From Hawksworthiomyces lignivorus (taxonomy: Eukaryota; Ascomycota; Sordariomycetes; Ophiostomatales; Ophiostomataceae), in assembly GCA_002917075.1 (NCBI GenBank), contig NTMA01000002.1, positions 434,001 to 498,000 of the forward strand: 64,000 nt of DNA, read 5' to 3'. A program made the translations under genes and the position numbers. Position 1 is the first letter of the stretch, and each line of letters begins with the position of its first letter. Below are positions 10,930 through 21,983 of the stretch, piece by piece. The notes beneath the pieces are model-generated. The model did no database searches, was not told the origin of the DNA, and was given only the letters and a program-made list of their open reading frames with translations.

Positions 10930-13900
10930 ATGGAGCCTAGGAATGTTGACTCCTCAATGGAGGACGATTCTCTCTCCTTCTCGGGCCGCCGCGATAGCTT
11001 CCTCCTCTCTCCCGCCCGTCCCCAGTCGCCGTCTCCTAGCGGCCGCTTTAGTCTTCGCCGAAGCTTTTATTCCAGTCGCTCCGTCTCCGTCTCCCCCGAA
11101 CCTTCATCTGCCCAAGTATCATGCGTGTGAGTGCTTATTCTTGTTCGGTTTCCTTGTCGTGAGAACAGTAAAGTAGTGGGTTTGGTCCGGCCGCGCTGAC
11201 TCGCTTGGCAGCACACGAGAAACAGCCAAGGACGACTGTGCAACCCATCGCTTCGTCGTATGGGCCGCTGTCAAGCGAAATGCCTGTGGCCGCATGACCG
11301 AAGCGGAGCGTCTTGAGTGCCCTCTGCTCCGATGCACCCGCCGCTTCCAGGACCATGAGTCGATGCTGCGGCATCTTATCACCTGTGATTATCTCGCCGC
11401 CTGCGAGTACTGGTGCTACGACCATATGCGTGTCGAACGCTTTGATGACAGCCGCTGCAAGAAATGCCTCGGCCATCCATCCAAGCGCCGCAAGATGATG
11501 TCTATGGCTAAGAGCTTCATCACGTCCCTTGGCCATAACAAGGGCAAGGCGGTTCTTGACCAGGGCGCCTTCTCTCCCTCGCCTTCCTTTGCGTCTGCAT
11601 CATTGCCGTTCTCGGCTGTGTCTCCGGCTTCGCCAAGCGACTTAGACCTCGACAGCAGCTATATCAGCAGAAGTGGCAGCAATGGGAGCAGCTCTCGCAG
11701 CAATAGTAACAGAAGTAACAACAGCCGCAACAGCAGCTACCGCCGTGCGAATGGACTGCTGGACGCATCAGCGTCGTCTTCATCATCGACATCGCCGTTT
11801 CCATCTTCGTCTTTCCCACCGCCGCCGCCATACCAAGACATTCATGTCGAGCTACCGTCCACAGAGATTGTCGAAATCGATTCGAGGGAGCTCACTGAAA
11901 TACCCAAAAGTGCCCTTCCCAAGTCCGCTCCCCCCCAAACGCAGAGCTTTATGCCTGAACCGGAACCTATTCCTGATATGCATCCCGGCATTTGTACATT
12001 CCAACCTTTGCCCAGCATCGCCCCCGCTATCTCATCTAAACCTCCTCCACCATGTCCTAGCCCTCCCACATCAACAAGTACTCACATGCACGGGGCGGCA
12101 ACATATATCGATCCTCTGGACTTGAATTTGGTTCTCCCTGAGCTTGACTCGACAAGCGTGCCTCAACAGGGATTTATGGACTGGGAATCACCCGAGTCTG
12201 TTATACCATCAATGTCAACTATCCTAAATGGCGTGGAGAGCAGCACGGTGCCATTCCAGTCATTTTTGGATTTCCAAGAAAGAGACACCATCTTTGATGC
12301 TCCGGTGTCTAGCAACAATCTGCAGAAGCCATCACTCCAGCTGACTACACAGTCACTGCAACTCTGCGACCAAGCGGCCACGATGCCGCCACCGCCGCCA
12401 CCATCCCGGCCGCCGCGTCCAAGCAGCACCCCAGCTCCGCGTAGCAAGAACTTATCTCCTAGCTCGTCGGTGCGCTCCACAACGAGTACTACAAGCACTA
12501 CGAGCACGACAAGTACGACGAGTATCATGAGCAATTTGAGCGATGCTAGCTACGTAAGCAATGTTACGTCAATCTTTTCGCCAACATCCGAGTGCAGCCA
12601 CAGCTCTAACCCGTGGTCAACCGGGCTGCAGACGAACTTGACATCGCCAACGGATGATTTCGTTGATCTTTTCAACGGTGACTTCTTTACTGGCGAGCAA
12701 GGTCTCCCGCAGGAGTCGTGTCCGACTGCTACGTCTTTTGTCCCCGGCATCGATGTCGACATTGCTGCAATTGACAGTCTCTCTTCTGATCACCTGCTAT
12801 TCACTTTTGACGGCTCGATGGCGGGTCATACAGGCATTGAGCAATCTGCGGATGACGATGCTAACGCCGTGTCTGCCGAGTGTAAGGGTTTTGACTTTGG
12901 CTCTATTGATGAGATAATCGAAACTCCAACGGAAGTGAAGAACATTGCCGTACCTACGTGGGATCTGCTTTTGACACATATTTCGACTTCTATGACTAAG
13001 ATTCGCGATGTCAATTGCACGAACAATACACTAGCCATGATGTTTAAAGAGGCAACGCCGACAAATATCGTGGCCGAAGGTACCGAGGCTCTACAGAGGA
13101 TGATCGCAATTGACCTCGACAATGTATCTCCGTTCAGCACTTTATGTCTTCTTCACCTCGTCTATACATTCTCATTTGTAGTGTATGATGCCGAAGCTAC
13201 TGAACGGTCGAAATCTCTTTTTGCTCAGACTCTAGCATATGCAACAAATTTTGCTTCACCGGACCGCGAAAATTATCTTGAAGTTGTTGCGACAATATGG
13301 CAGCCGGCAGATATGACTGAAGCTGATGTGGCGGCAGCGTTGCGGCAGTCTCGTCTTCAATCTAAGACAGCCGTAATGCCAACCCAAGGAATGGATTTCA
13401 CCCTAACACCAGATAATGCCGTGGTCAATACCGCGAAGGCTTTTCTAGATGGTACGTATTTCTACCGTGAACATCAGATATTAAGTTCTTTCGTGGACAT
13501 AGCTAACAAAAGATACAGATTTGGAGGTGTCTGCAATCCTCGGCTTAGAGCCATCCGAACTTATTAAATGCTCCGCCCTCTTCACCAAACACCAACAGCA
13601 TAACATAACGAAGCATTCCTCAGACGCATTTAACGCTTTCGTGAGTGAAATCTTGGGGAAACTGCTCCAAGAATTTCCCAAGATGGCCGACACTAGATCG
13701 CGGCTCAAGGCGATCAAGCAGCATGCAATCTCTGGTTCTCTGGGTAGTGTTCGTCGACTCGAGATTGAGCTGCTGCACACCGGAAAGGTGAGCTATTTTG
13801 TACCGCGATCCCTACAGAGTATCTAAAGACTAAAATACTAATATTATTTTCCTCAGATTGCACTAGGATCTTCCGTTACATATTTTGATGAGTTTGCTCC

Positions 13901-14570
13901 GCGGGCAAAACGTCTCTGCAACCAGGCTTATTCCACCTATGCATCAGACACTGCTCAACGATCTGCATACTATGCCGGAAGCGTTCACTTGTTGAAGACA
14001 TTGTTCGACACGTTCAATAAGACCAAGCCCACAATGGATCAATCAGCCGAATCTACCTTGCCTGAGTGTTCCTTACTCTCTAACGACTTGGTAGCAAGCC
14101 TAGTGGCAGCATCTGACAGCGAAAGAGAACTGTGTTCCTTGTCGACAGAGAGCATGTCGTCATTCAAATTACATGTGTCCCCATCAGCTTTCGAAGCAGA
14201 AACTCCTGCAGCAGAAACATTACTGACTGATGAGCAGTCTCCAAATCAAAAAGTGGAGGTTGAGTCTGACGAATGCTGCGAACTTTGTGGCTATCGGCCG
14301 AAGGGCCACCCCAAATGGTTCCGCGGCTCTATGGCTAAGCACAAGTTGACAAAGCATTCAGAAGTCATCATCTACAAATGCCCCTATCCTAAGTGCAAGA
14401 GCCAGTACCGGAACAGGCCAGACAATCTGCGACAGCACCAGATCGAGAAGAATCACTTCGTTGGTGGCGAAGCTGTGACAAAGAAACTGCGGAAACATAA
14501 TCGACAACAAGCCGGCAACGGCGAAGAAGGGTCAGCTGGACCTAGCAAAAAGAGAAAGACGGCTAACTGA
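10930..14570 (+). CDS. Large fungal C2H2 zinc-finger protein
   Basis: Probable nuclear DNA-binding regulator of unknown targets, 1139 residues. Exons are 10930-11126, 11212-13451, 13519-13787 and 13857-14570, with 67-85 bp introns and matching phases. An N-terminal Cys/His-rich segment starts at about residue 102 (CPLLRCTRRF...MLRHLITC...CEYWCYDH...CKKC). A long Ser/Pro/Thr-rich, probably disordered region follows, with a Thr-Ser tandem at nt 12481-12530. An alpha-helical domain without a name I know lies at about residues 680-960. The C-terminus has two finger-like units from about residue 1043: CELCGYRP...MAKHKLTKH and CPYPKCKSQYRNRPDNLRQH..KNH, followed by a basic tail ending KKRKTAN that could be a nuclear signal. 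The combination of N-terminal and C-terminal fingers is a fungal-specific arrangement. The short exon 1 is supported by the phase match and by the upstream ATG context. Confidence 0.8.
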
Positions 14571-15117
14571 AATGGTTGTAATATAAAGCCATGTGACTTG
14601 GGTTCATGAGCTGGAGCTTGGGAGGAGTTAATTTGGTTTTTGTAGGATTAATTGTGATACCACTCTGATTTTCACCGGAATATAGCATGGACTCTCGTTT
14701 CAGAAGAGTCCCGAGGTAATGCTTGGGTTCGTTATATATGGGCATGTTGAAGCCTGGAGCTCCATGGATTGCTCTAATAATAAACAAATGAATAAATTCA
14801 AATAATAACTTACATGTTGGCGATTGGCTGCTCTTGGATAGTCTTGTGATTTGTGTTTCCATCGTCAGTGACGTTATAAAATGCATGTCTGTGCCCCACC
14901 ATCAAAAGATGAAATCGGCGATAATTGCCATATTAATTTTAGTGGCGGCTGTGTGTAGTTTCCTAATTTGCTATCTCACTAACAATACTCCCACCTGGGA
15001 ACGGCATACAGAAATTTTGTGAAAAAACTTGTCCATTGCTACTGAACACACAAAAGAGGTAAATTGAGAGCTGCATACACATATATTGACACTCGGCTCA
15101 AAATCGCGTTTCCAGAG
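14571..15117. other. Spacer C2H2 gene / RBK1
   Basis: 547 bp holding the 3' UTR of the zinc-finger gene and the promoter of ribokinase. AT-rich, with no repeat or extra gene seen. Confidence 0.5.
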
Positions 15118-16191
15118 ATGTCTGCAGGAGCAGCCAGCGGTCTGCCGCGCATCACGGTGCTGGGCTCCCTGAACATGGACCTGGTGTCCTACGTGTCGCA
15201 CCACCCGGAGCCTGGCGAGACCATGACGTCGTCCGGGTTTGCCGTATCTCCGGGCGGCAAGGGCGCCAACCAGGCCGTGGCGTGCGCAAAGCTGTCGCGG
15301 GCGAAGGGTGCGCCGGCCGGCGAGGCAACTGCGCACGTGTCTATGGTGGGTGCCGTGGGAGACGACGAGCACGGCGCGGCGCTGCGGTCGAACCTCGCCG
15401 CGTACGGCGTGGACGTGAGCGGTGTGCAGGTGCTCGATGCGGACGCAGAAGGGGGACGGCCGCAGACGGGCGTCGCCGTGATTATCGTCGACGAGCCGAC
15501 GGGGCAGAACCGCATCATCTTCTCGCCGGGCGCCAACTACGCGCTGCGGTGGCGGGACGACCTGGTGCCGCGGGACACGCAGCTGCTGATCCTGCAGCTT
15601 GAGGTGCCGCTGCCGCTCGTCCTGCAGGCTTTGGCGGCGGCCCGCCGCGCGGGCATCCCCGTGCTGCTCAACCCGGCGCCCGCGCCGGCCAACGAGACCG
15701 CCCGCGCCCTGCTGGAGGCGGCGTTCGCCGTGCCTGCGTCGGCTGCAGCCGGAGGCGGTCTGGGCCACCTCGTTCTCAACGAGACCGAGACGGCCGCTCT
15801 CGTCCCAGATCTGACCGTGCCGGACCTCGACACCACCGAGGGGCTGGCCCGGGCGGCACGCTACTTTTTGGCACGCGGCGTCGAGAACGTCGTCATCACG
15901 CTCGGCGGGCGCGGCGTCTACTACGCCACCGCTGCCACTGCCGCCGCCGGCGGTCCCGCAAGCGAGGGCGAGCTCCTGCCGCCTGAGAAGGTGCCGCAGG
16001 TGGTCGACACCACAGCCGCCGGCGACACGTTCGCGGGCCGGTACGCCCTCGAGGTGGTGTACGCGGCAACGGCGGCGCGGCCGTTCGACTGCGCAGCTGC
16101 CGTGCGCAAGGCGAACAAGGCGGCAGCCAAGACGGTCCAGCGCAAGGGGGCGCAGGTCTCCATCCCTTGGCGGGACGAACTGGAAGAGTGA
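15118..16191 (+). CDS. RBK1: Ribokinase
   Basis: Cytosolic PfkB-family kinase that phosphorylates D-ribose at O5 for entry into the pentose phosphate pathway. A single exon of 357 residues begins at the ATG at 15118, placed so that the conserved first strand RITVLGSLNMDLVSYV follows at once. Family marks in order: the GGKGANQAVACAKL loop that binds the sugar, the IIVDEPTGQNRIIFSPGAN lid region, the LLNPAPA strand, and the C-terminal PfkB signature DTTAAGDTFAGRYA, in which the Asp of AAGD is the catalytic base. There are no introns and the third-position GC is very high, unlike the AT-rich flanks. Length fits fungal ribokinases (330-360). It is tandem to the zinc-finger gene and convergent with the GFA gene. 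Confidence 0.94.
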   Translation: MSAGAASGLPRITVLGSLNMDLVSYVSHHPEPGETMTSSGFAVSPGGKGANQAVACAKLSRAKGAPAGEATAHVSMVGAVGDDEHGAALRSNLAAYGVDVSGVQVLDADAEGGRPQTGVAVIIVDEPTGQNRIIFSPGANYALRWRDDLVPRDTQLLILQLEVPLPLVLQALAAARRAGIPVLLNPAPAPANETARALLEAAFAVPASAAAGGGLGHLVLNETETAALVPDLTVPDLDTTEGLARAARYFLARGVENVVITLGGRGVYYATAATAAAGGPASEGELLPPEKVPQVVDTTAAGDTFAGRYALEVVYAATAARPFDCAAAVRKANKAAAKTVQRKGAQVSIPWRDELEE

Positions 16192-16509
16192 GGGCAAGAG
16201 CATGCCGGTGAAGAATCTGACACCAAAAAAAATAGATTATAGAAGAAAAATAACTTGTTGTTTTGAGAACTAAAGAAAAAGAATCGGACAGTTTGGGGCT
16301 TCGCTATTGCTTTCTTTTTTAAATATGATTTCTGACGCCGGGATTTTGTTTTTCAAACAACACCAAAAACAGCAGTAATAATAAGAAAAGAATGAAGACA
16401 ACGCTGTTTCTCACACGCCCACCACCCTCATTCGCCTAAACACCAACTCATCTTTCGTTGTCTCGTCTCATCGTCACCGTCTATCAGCCTGCGATGCGCC
16501 AGCGCCAGT
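16192..16509. other. Convergent 3' spacer RBK1 / GFA gene
   Basis: 318 bp, A-rich at 16220-16400, between two stop codons. Only 3' UTRs are expected. Confidence 0.5.
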
Positions 16510-17747
16510 CTAAGGGTTCACATAAGGGGGCGCAATTATTTTGTACCCGTCCAAGTGCCGCACCGGCAGTTTGTCCAAGTCGACGCCATGCAGCACGCGC
16601 GTGTTCACAACGCAAACTCCGCCCATGCGCTCGCGCCACAGCTCAGCCGTCTCGTTTCGAAAGCCCTCTGGGAGGCTAGCGAGCTCCTCGGGCGTGATAG
16701 GGTACTTGTTGTTGGTCATTAGCACGCCACACTTGCGGCAGAAGCCTTTCTGGCCGATCTTGCTGTTGAAGACATAGTACGAGAGGTTGCCGTCCGGATC
16801 TTCGACGGAGACCTGGCTGGCCGTGGGGTAGATCCAGCGAGAACCGAGCTGCGAGAGACATGTTCAGCGCAATGAGCAATAAGACGTAGCTTATGTAAAG
16901 ACAAGAGGGTATCAGCCAAGTTGGGCAGAAGAGAAAGGGATCCATACCCTCTGACAGATGCTGCAGTTGCACTCAATCACCCGTTCGCTGTCTTCGTTTC
17001 GGTCGAGAGTGTCCAGAGGCTTGAAGCGCATGGCAAGACGAACCGCGCCGCAGTGGCAGCTGCCGTGGTAGACCTTGGTAGACTCGTCGCCGTTGGGACC
17101 ACCAGTGGGATCTGTGCCAGTAAACTTGGGCTCTTTGTAGGGCTCGCCAAGAGAAGCACCATCGAAGCTAAGATTTGTCAGATGATGGGGAGACGGCTGG
17201 CAGCCACATTTAGAGGGGAAAAGAAAACGCACCCCTTCGTCTCTAGAGCCCAGACATCAATGGGACCCTGAAAGCAGCGTACCTAATGCACAGTCAGCGG
17301 TTGTCTGTTTTTGTCTTCTTCTTGGTGATTCAATCAGGCCACCCGCTGAGAGCGACAGAGACTACGCACATTGAGGCCCTTTTTACCGTCTTCAGCTGAC
17401 TGAACGAAGACGGGCGAGCCACAATCGGAACAAAACTAGATACCGGTTAGCCGTCTTGCCCTCCATTCTAAACTGACACAAGATCCACCGTGGGCGCGCA
17501 ATCTCTCTGAGGTCGTTCTCACTCTGTGATTATACTTGCCCGGACCGAAGGTGTAGGTAGCCAAATCGTCTATGCTGCCTTTGATGACGTTGATGTCGGA
17601 GTTCTCCGGCTGCCATGCGAAAACATACGCCTTTCTGGTGCAAATGCTGCAGTTACAGACGTAGGCAAAGGTAATAGGCTCTGGATAGGTCACCTCATAG
17701 ACGAACTTGCCGCAGTGGCAATTGGCACGGTAAGTTGTTTCACCCAT
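16510..17747 (-). CDS. Tandem double GFA/CENP-V domain protein
   Basis: Two copies of the zinc-binding GFA (glutathione-dependent formaldehyde-activating enzyme / centromere protein V) fold in one 299-residue chain; the substrate is unknown. Five exons: 17747-17523, 17435-17370, 17282-17233, 17167-16948 and 16848-16510, with introns of 87, 87, 65 and 99 bp. Domain 1 (residues about 5-115) has ANCHCGKFVYEV, CNCSICTRK and FCSDCGSPVF. Domain 2 (about 140-270) repeats the pattern as GSCHCGAVRLAM, CNCSICQR and FCRKCGVLMTN. All the zinc-ligand Cys pairs are present in both halves. The introns fall at equivalent places after the CNCSIC region only in part, so the halves have diverged in structure. 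Catalytic formaldehyde-glutathione activity should not be assumed, since most family members lack a proven reaction. Confidence 0.85.
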
Positions 17748-20700
17748 TGTAGAGATCTAAAAAGCAAAGAGCAGATTTGAGCTAATGCAGGAGTAGTAAT
17801 AATGATCAGTAATCTTCAGATGTTTGTTTGGAACTTTGGTTTGAGACTCTGATTTGAAAGCAAGATGTGGACTTCACTAGAGCTCTTATATAATACAAGA
17901 GAAGGACGACGGTTACATAGATCACTACGTGAGATAAGCAAATGCACGGCACATCAATCTGCGTTGTCGTTTTAGTTGAGCATCTTGTGGTCCATGAAGG
18001 AGCATGACTCGACAAAACAGAGAAATAAGACGGTCAGATAGCCTTCCCGTGGATCCATTTCCCCAACGTAAGACCGACGGCTGGTCTTGCATTAACGCCT
18101 TATGGATACCTTGAGAAGAGTTTTTTTGTTGAGAGGCATCTTGTATATGCTTATTCCTGCCTCGTTGGCAAGGCGATAAGACACACAGCGGACTTGAATA
18201 AATGCAGCTCCTACGCGCGGAATCAATATGATTCCACATGGGGCTGCAGACATCCCCCTGCCCGAACGGCAATTTTATCCAGCAACTCGTGAAACCGACA
18301 ACAGCCCAACCAATTGAACAGCATTGTCTCAATTGAACAGCTTTATCTCGGCCAGGCAGCAACGCGATCTGCGATATCAAGACGCGCTCGTATCTCGTGT
18401 AAAGATCAAGAAAGAGAGCTGTGTCCTGCCGAGCCCCGCACTTTACTTTCAGCTTTCCCCCGCTTTTAGCCCCCTGTGAAACACGGTCTTGACACGCTAT
18501 CAGGTGACTCATTCTCCGAGAGTTTAATGGAAGGTTTGGAATCCGTTCCATTTTCTGCGAGTCCTTTTTTTTTTATTATACACGGCAGCTTTATTTTTAG
18601 CGATCATGTCTTATTTGTGCTTATTGGTCCTGAAGCTGTAGTTGCAGTTTCCAGGGCCTTGTTTTCTCGTTCTTCCTTTCTTTGATATTCCAATGAGTAT
18701 TCCAAGATGCTTTCTGTCCTTTGCGTGTCTTTAACTGTCGTAAATTGCTCTATTAATGCCGGCAGTATCCAGGACAAAGGCTAATTTTAAGGACTGATTA
18801 CTATTCAATTGGGCGATTCCTGTTGAGTGTTGAGATTCAACGGGGAAGTTTATATGGGAGAGAAATGCGTTGAGAGTAGACAGAGAAACAAACTAAACCC
18901 AATTCTTGGGCCATTGACCCATCTCCCCCGTGCTTCTGTCGGCTCGCTGTCGTTCTACTCCCGGAGTCTCAATACATACAGCTTTCGGGAAGAGCACAGA
19001 GCTTACCAAATCCATTTGTGTGTCAGCTTATTACTTTACAAAAAGGTTGTTGTCCGACGGGGCACATGCAAGACAGTAAGCATAATGAAGCAATCCATTC
19101 CCTCTGCCTTCCTTTGAACCAGAATCGTACACGTATAGGCTTAGAGTAGGGGGAAAAAAATGGTATTTCCCCGGAGGATAAGATACGACAATCGAAGAAA
19201 GAAAAGGAAAGCACAGGCGAAGCGGAGCCAAGCAATCGTCGGAGAGCACCGGCGTTTGGTCATAAGAACAGGCATTTTGTCACCGCCAGTGCAGCCCGGT
19301 CCTTTCGCGTGTGGGGGTTAGCTTTCACAGAGGAGCCGGAATTGGTTCGATGGCAGGGACCTAGAGACGCCTAGATGAGGAATTAATAGATTACGTGCAT
19401 ACCAAGTACGCTTCCACCAGAGGGAACAAGCAGCCATTTGTTCCAGTCTAAATTAGCATGACGACGGCCTTGGTGTGCTGTGGGCATGCGAGGAATATCA
19501 GGTGTCTCGCACCCCACGCCCAGATCCTCGCTTGTGGGCTCTACGGCGTCGAAACAGGCAAATCGAGAGCGATGTCATTATCTAACTAGAATGCAGCCCG
19601 GAGGGGAAGGACGAGGGTTGAAATGTGCAAGATAGCTGGCCCTGCGATAACGACAGAGAGTACAGCCGTAGCCAAGGAGAGCACGAAGGCGGGTCTCAAG
19701 AAGCACTGCGAAGCTGTCTTGTGCAGATATTTTCAAGTCATATGCTTTCGCAGCGCAGCAAAAACAGGCGAAGCAAATGTCGTAGTTGTTCTTTGTCCAT
19801 TGATCACGTCTCTTCTTCGTCAGACGTGTTTTTTTTTTCTCTCCTGCTGACTCGTACAAATTGCAGGTTTTCTGCAGAATACAGAGAGTCCTGCAGGCGT
19901 CTTCTGCACCCCGCGAGGGCTGCAGAACGAGAAGAGAGGGGTGGAAGGATGACCGAAGGAAAAGAACATCAACAACATCGGAGAATGACCTGTCCTTCCC
20001 TGGCGATCCACGGAACAAGACTAGCTGGTGCATACAGCGCATGGAAGCCGTGATGAAATCTCGCGTTGCAACCGTACGTAACAAGAAACCCGCGCGGAAA
20101 CTGTGTGCGTACGATCTGTTTCTCCTGTCAACATTTTTCTGATTTTCAGCACCCCCCCCCTACATTCGGCTTTTCCAGCTTCTACGTGTACAATTATCTT
20201 CGGTTTTTCCGTCCTCGAGCTCTGTATTATCAATCGATTTTGTGCTCCGTTCCTCGTCCGTTTTTTTTATAAGCAGAAGGCTGCGGGTACTTAGAATGGA
20301 AATAGTGATTCCTCATAGCGAAACCGTCCTAAGAGCTGTTTCTCCGAATCACAGCAAGTTTTTGCGGAGAAAGCTTGCAATACGAATTTCCCCCAATAAG
20401 CTTCAGTGCACAGTTTTTTTTGGTACGTCCGTGACGTATTGATGTGTGCACCACCTTTGCGCCAACAGCGGTGGGGTTCAGGAACAAAACCTTCGCCAAT
20501 CCCCATCTCCCAGGGCAGGCAAATCCACCAGCTCGGGCTCCACACAGCACCTTTTTTGCTGATGCCTGGCTCATCTAAGCACAGCTACTGCTGAAACTAG
20601 AGAGCTCGTCCTATGCTTATTCTGTTCCTCTTTGTAATTTCTTTGCGTTTGACATTCGCCTCGTATATTTGGCCGTGCATCTGCGTAGGCCGTCTGCATG

Positions 20701-21983
20701 CAATTACAATCTGCTTCGGGACCTTGCCGTCGTCCACGAGCGTTAATTGGAGCAGCAACCCGCGATCAATAACAAGGAAGCGAGAAGGGCGCATACCGGT
20801 GTAGCTCTGGCCCGAAAAAAAAAATTGCATCTGAATAGCTGTCATTCAAAATAAGCAGACGGCCAAGAGAAATAGAAAGAAGGAAATCAAGTAGGAAAAC
20901 GCCAGTACTAGTACAAACGCCTGATCCTGACCAATGGATGTAGGCCCTTTCGGCAGCTAGGTCGTCTGTACCCCGTATTGGCACGACTGTGTTGGTTTTT
21001 TTTTTTTTTTTTTGTATTTGTTCCAACTACCTGCCCACTCTCGGTCAGCCTCTTGCACATTCCCTTTGCAGACCTGAAGGCATTCAGCACTAGGAGCCAG
21101 ACATCTGCCGGTTCCCTGTCTGTCTGCAGAGTCTGCCAGTTTTTCGTTCCCTCTCGACATCTGCGGGCTACGTGTTCTCGTACGCTCTTTGTTTCCGATT
21201 GATTTAGACACGCCCTAGTTTCTTATACATAGACCCTGGCGGAAAAGGCGTGAAAAGGTACAAATGCCAATTGGTCATCGTCATAGCCACCGTAGCCTCC
21301 CCGCCGAGGGTGCCGACTCACCTTTTTCAGGGAGACCTTAGTGCATCCGCCGATGTCATCCATCCAGTGCCACACAAAAAAGAGAGGAAAAACACACAGC
21401 AGAGATGGAATGATACACGCGCGCCCCCCTCCCTCCCTCACCTTTCTTTATTCCCACAGCATTTCGCCCCTGTCCCCTATGTGGGTGTAGTAGGCGTGCA
21501 AAGCGCATCGCTAGCGGGGTATAATCACTTTTTTCCTGATTGGGAATTAAGTCTGTTACGAAAGGAGCTTTGTGCTGACAGGGTACCTCTAGCATTGCTT
21601 CACTTGTCTCTGGTACTCTTTAGTTCTGCTCTTTTTCTTTTTTAAGTTTTGGGTTGTATCCCATTTGTCAGGAACTTGATCCTCACCCACGGCTATACTT
21701 GTTTTCCCTTTTATTTAGAATATTTACATACATGTAAAGCATAATATATATACATATATATCTTCATATATCGATATATAAGACAGAGCAGAGCTACCGT
21801 TTAGCTCTCTCTTCTTTTCACTTCGCATCTACATACTATTTCTTAAACGACCACAGAGTCTTCATCTTATTCTTTGCTGAAGCAGAGACTGGCCACGTTC
21901 GCGACTTGCTCCTGTAAAACACATTGTTGGTCTCACGGGCAAGGAACAGCTCGACGAAAAAGAGACGGCCTCACACCAGCATC
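17748..21983. other. Gene-poor 4.2 kb divergent interval GFA gene / egt1
   Basis: No coding sequence I can support; the longest frames (18551-17925 and 20084-19578, both minus) lack motifs. A T18 run occupies 20996-21013. The last 250 bp before egt1 are strongly AT-rich (21720-21780, alternating TA) and then pyrimidine-rich, as expected for its core promoter and leader. Confidence 0.4.
18505..18511. promoter_or_regulatory. TGACTCA, Gcn4/Cpc1-type site
   Basis: Exact match to the bZIP (Gcn4/Cpc1) consensus, 758 bp upstream of the GFA-gene start. A 7-mer occurs by chance every several kb, so on its own it is weak evidence. Confidence 0.2.

Noticed and set aside
14971..16203. 410-codon minus-strand frame
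   Set aside because: Antisense shadow of the ribokinase gene; composition (Arg/His/Gly-rich) is that of a shadow frame.
18314..18335. CAATTGAACAGC direct repeat (two copies)
   Set aside because: Only two copies of 12 bp, no link to a gene; too weak.
17925..18551. 208-codon minus-strand frame
   Set aside because: No recognisable domain, Cys/Arg-rich chance composition; kept out unless transcripts support it.
19578..20084. 168-codon minus-strand frame
   Set aside because: No domain and no conservation clue.
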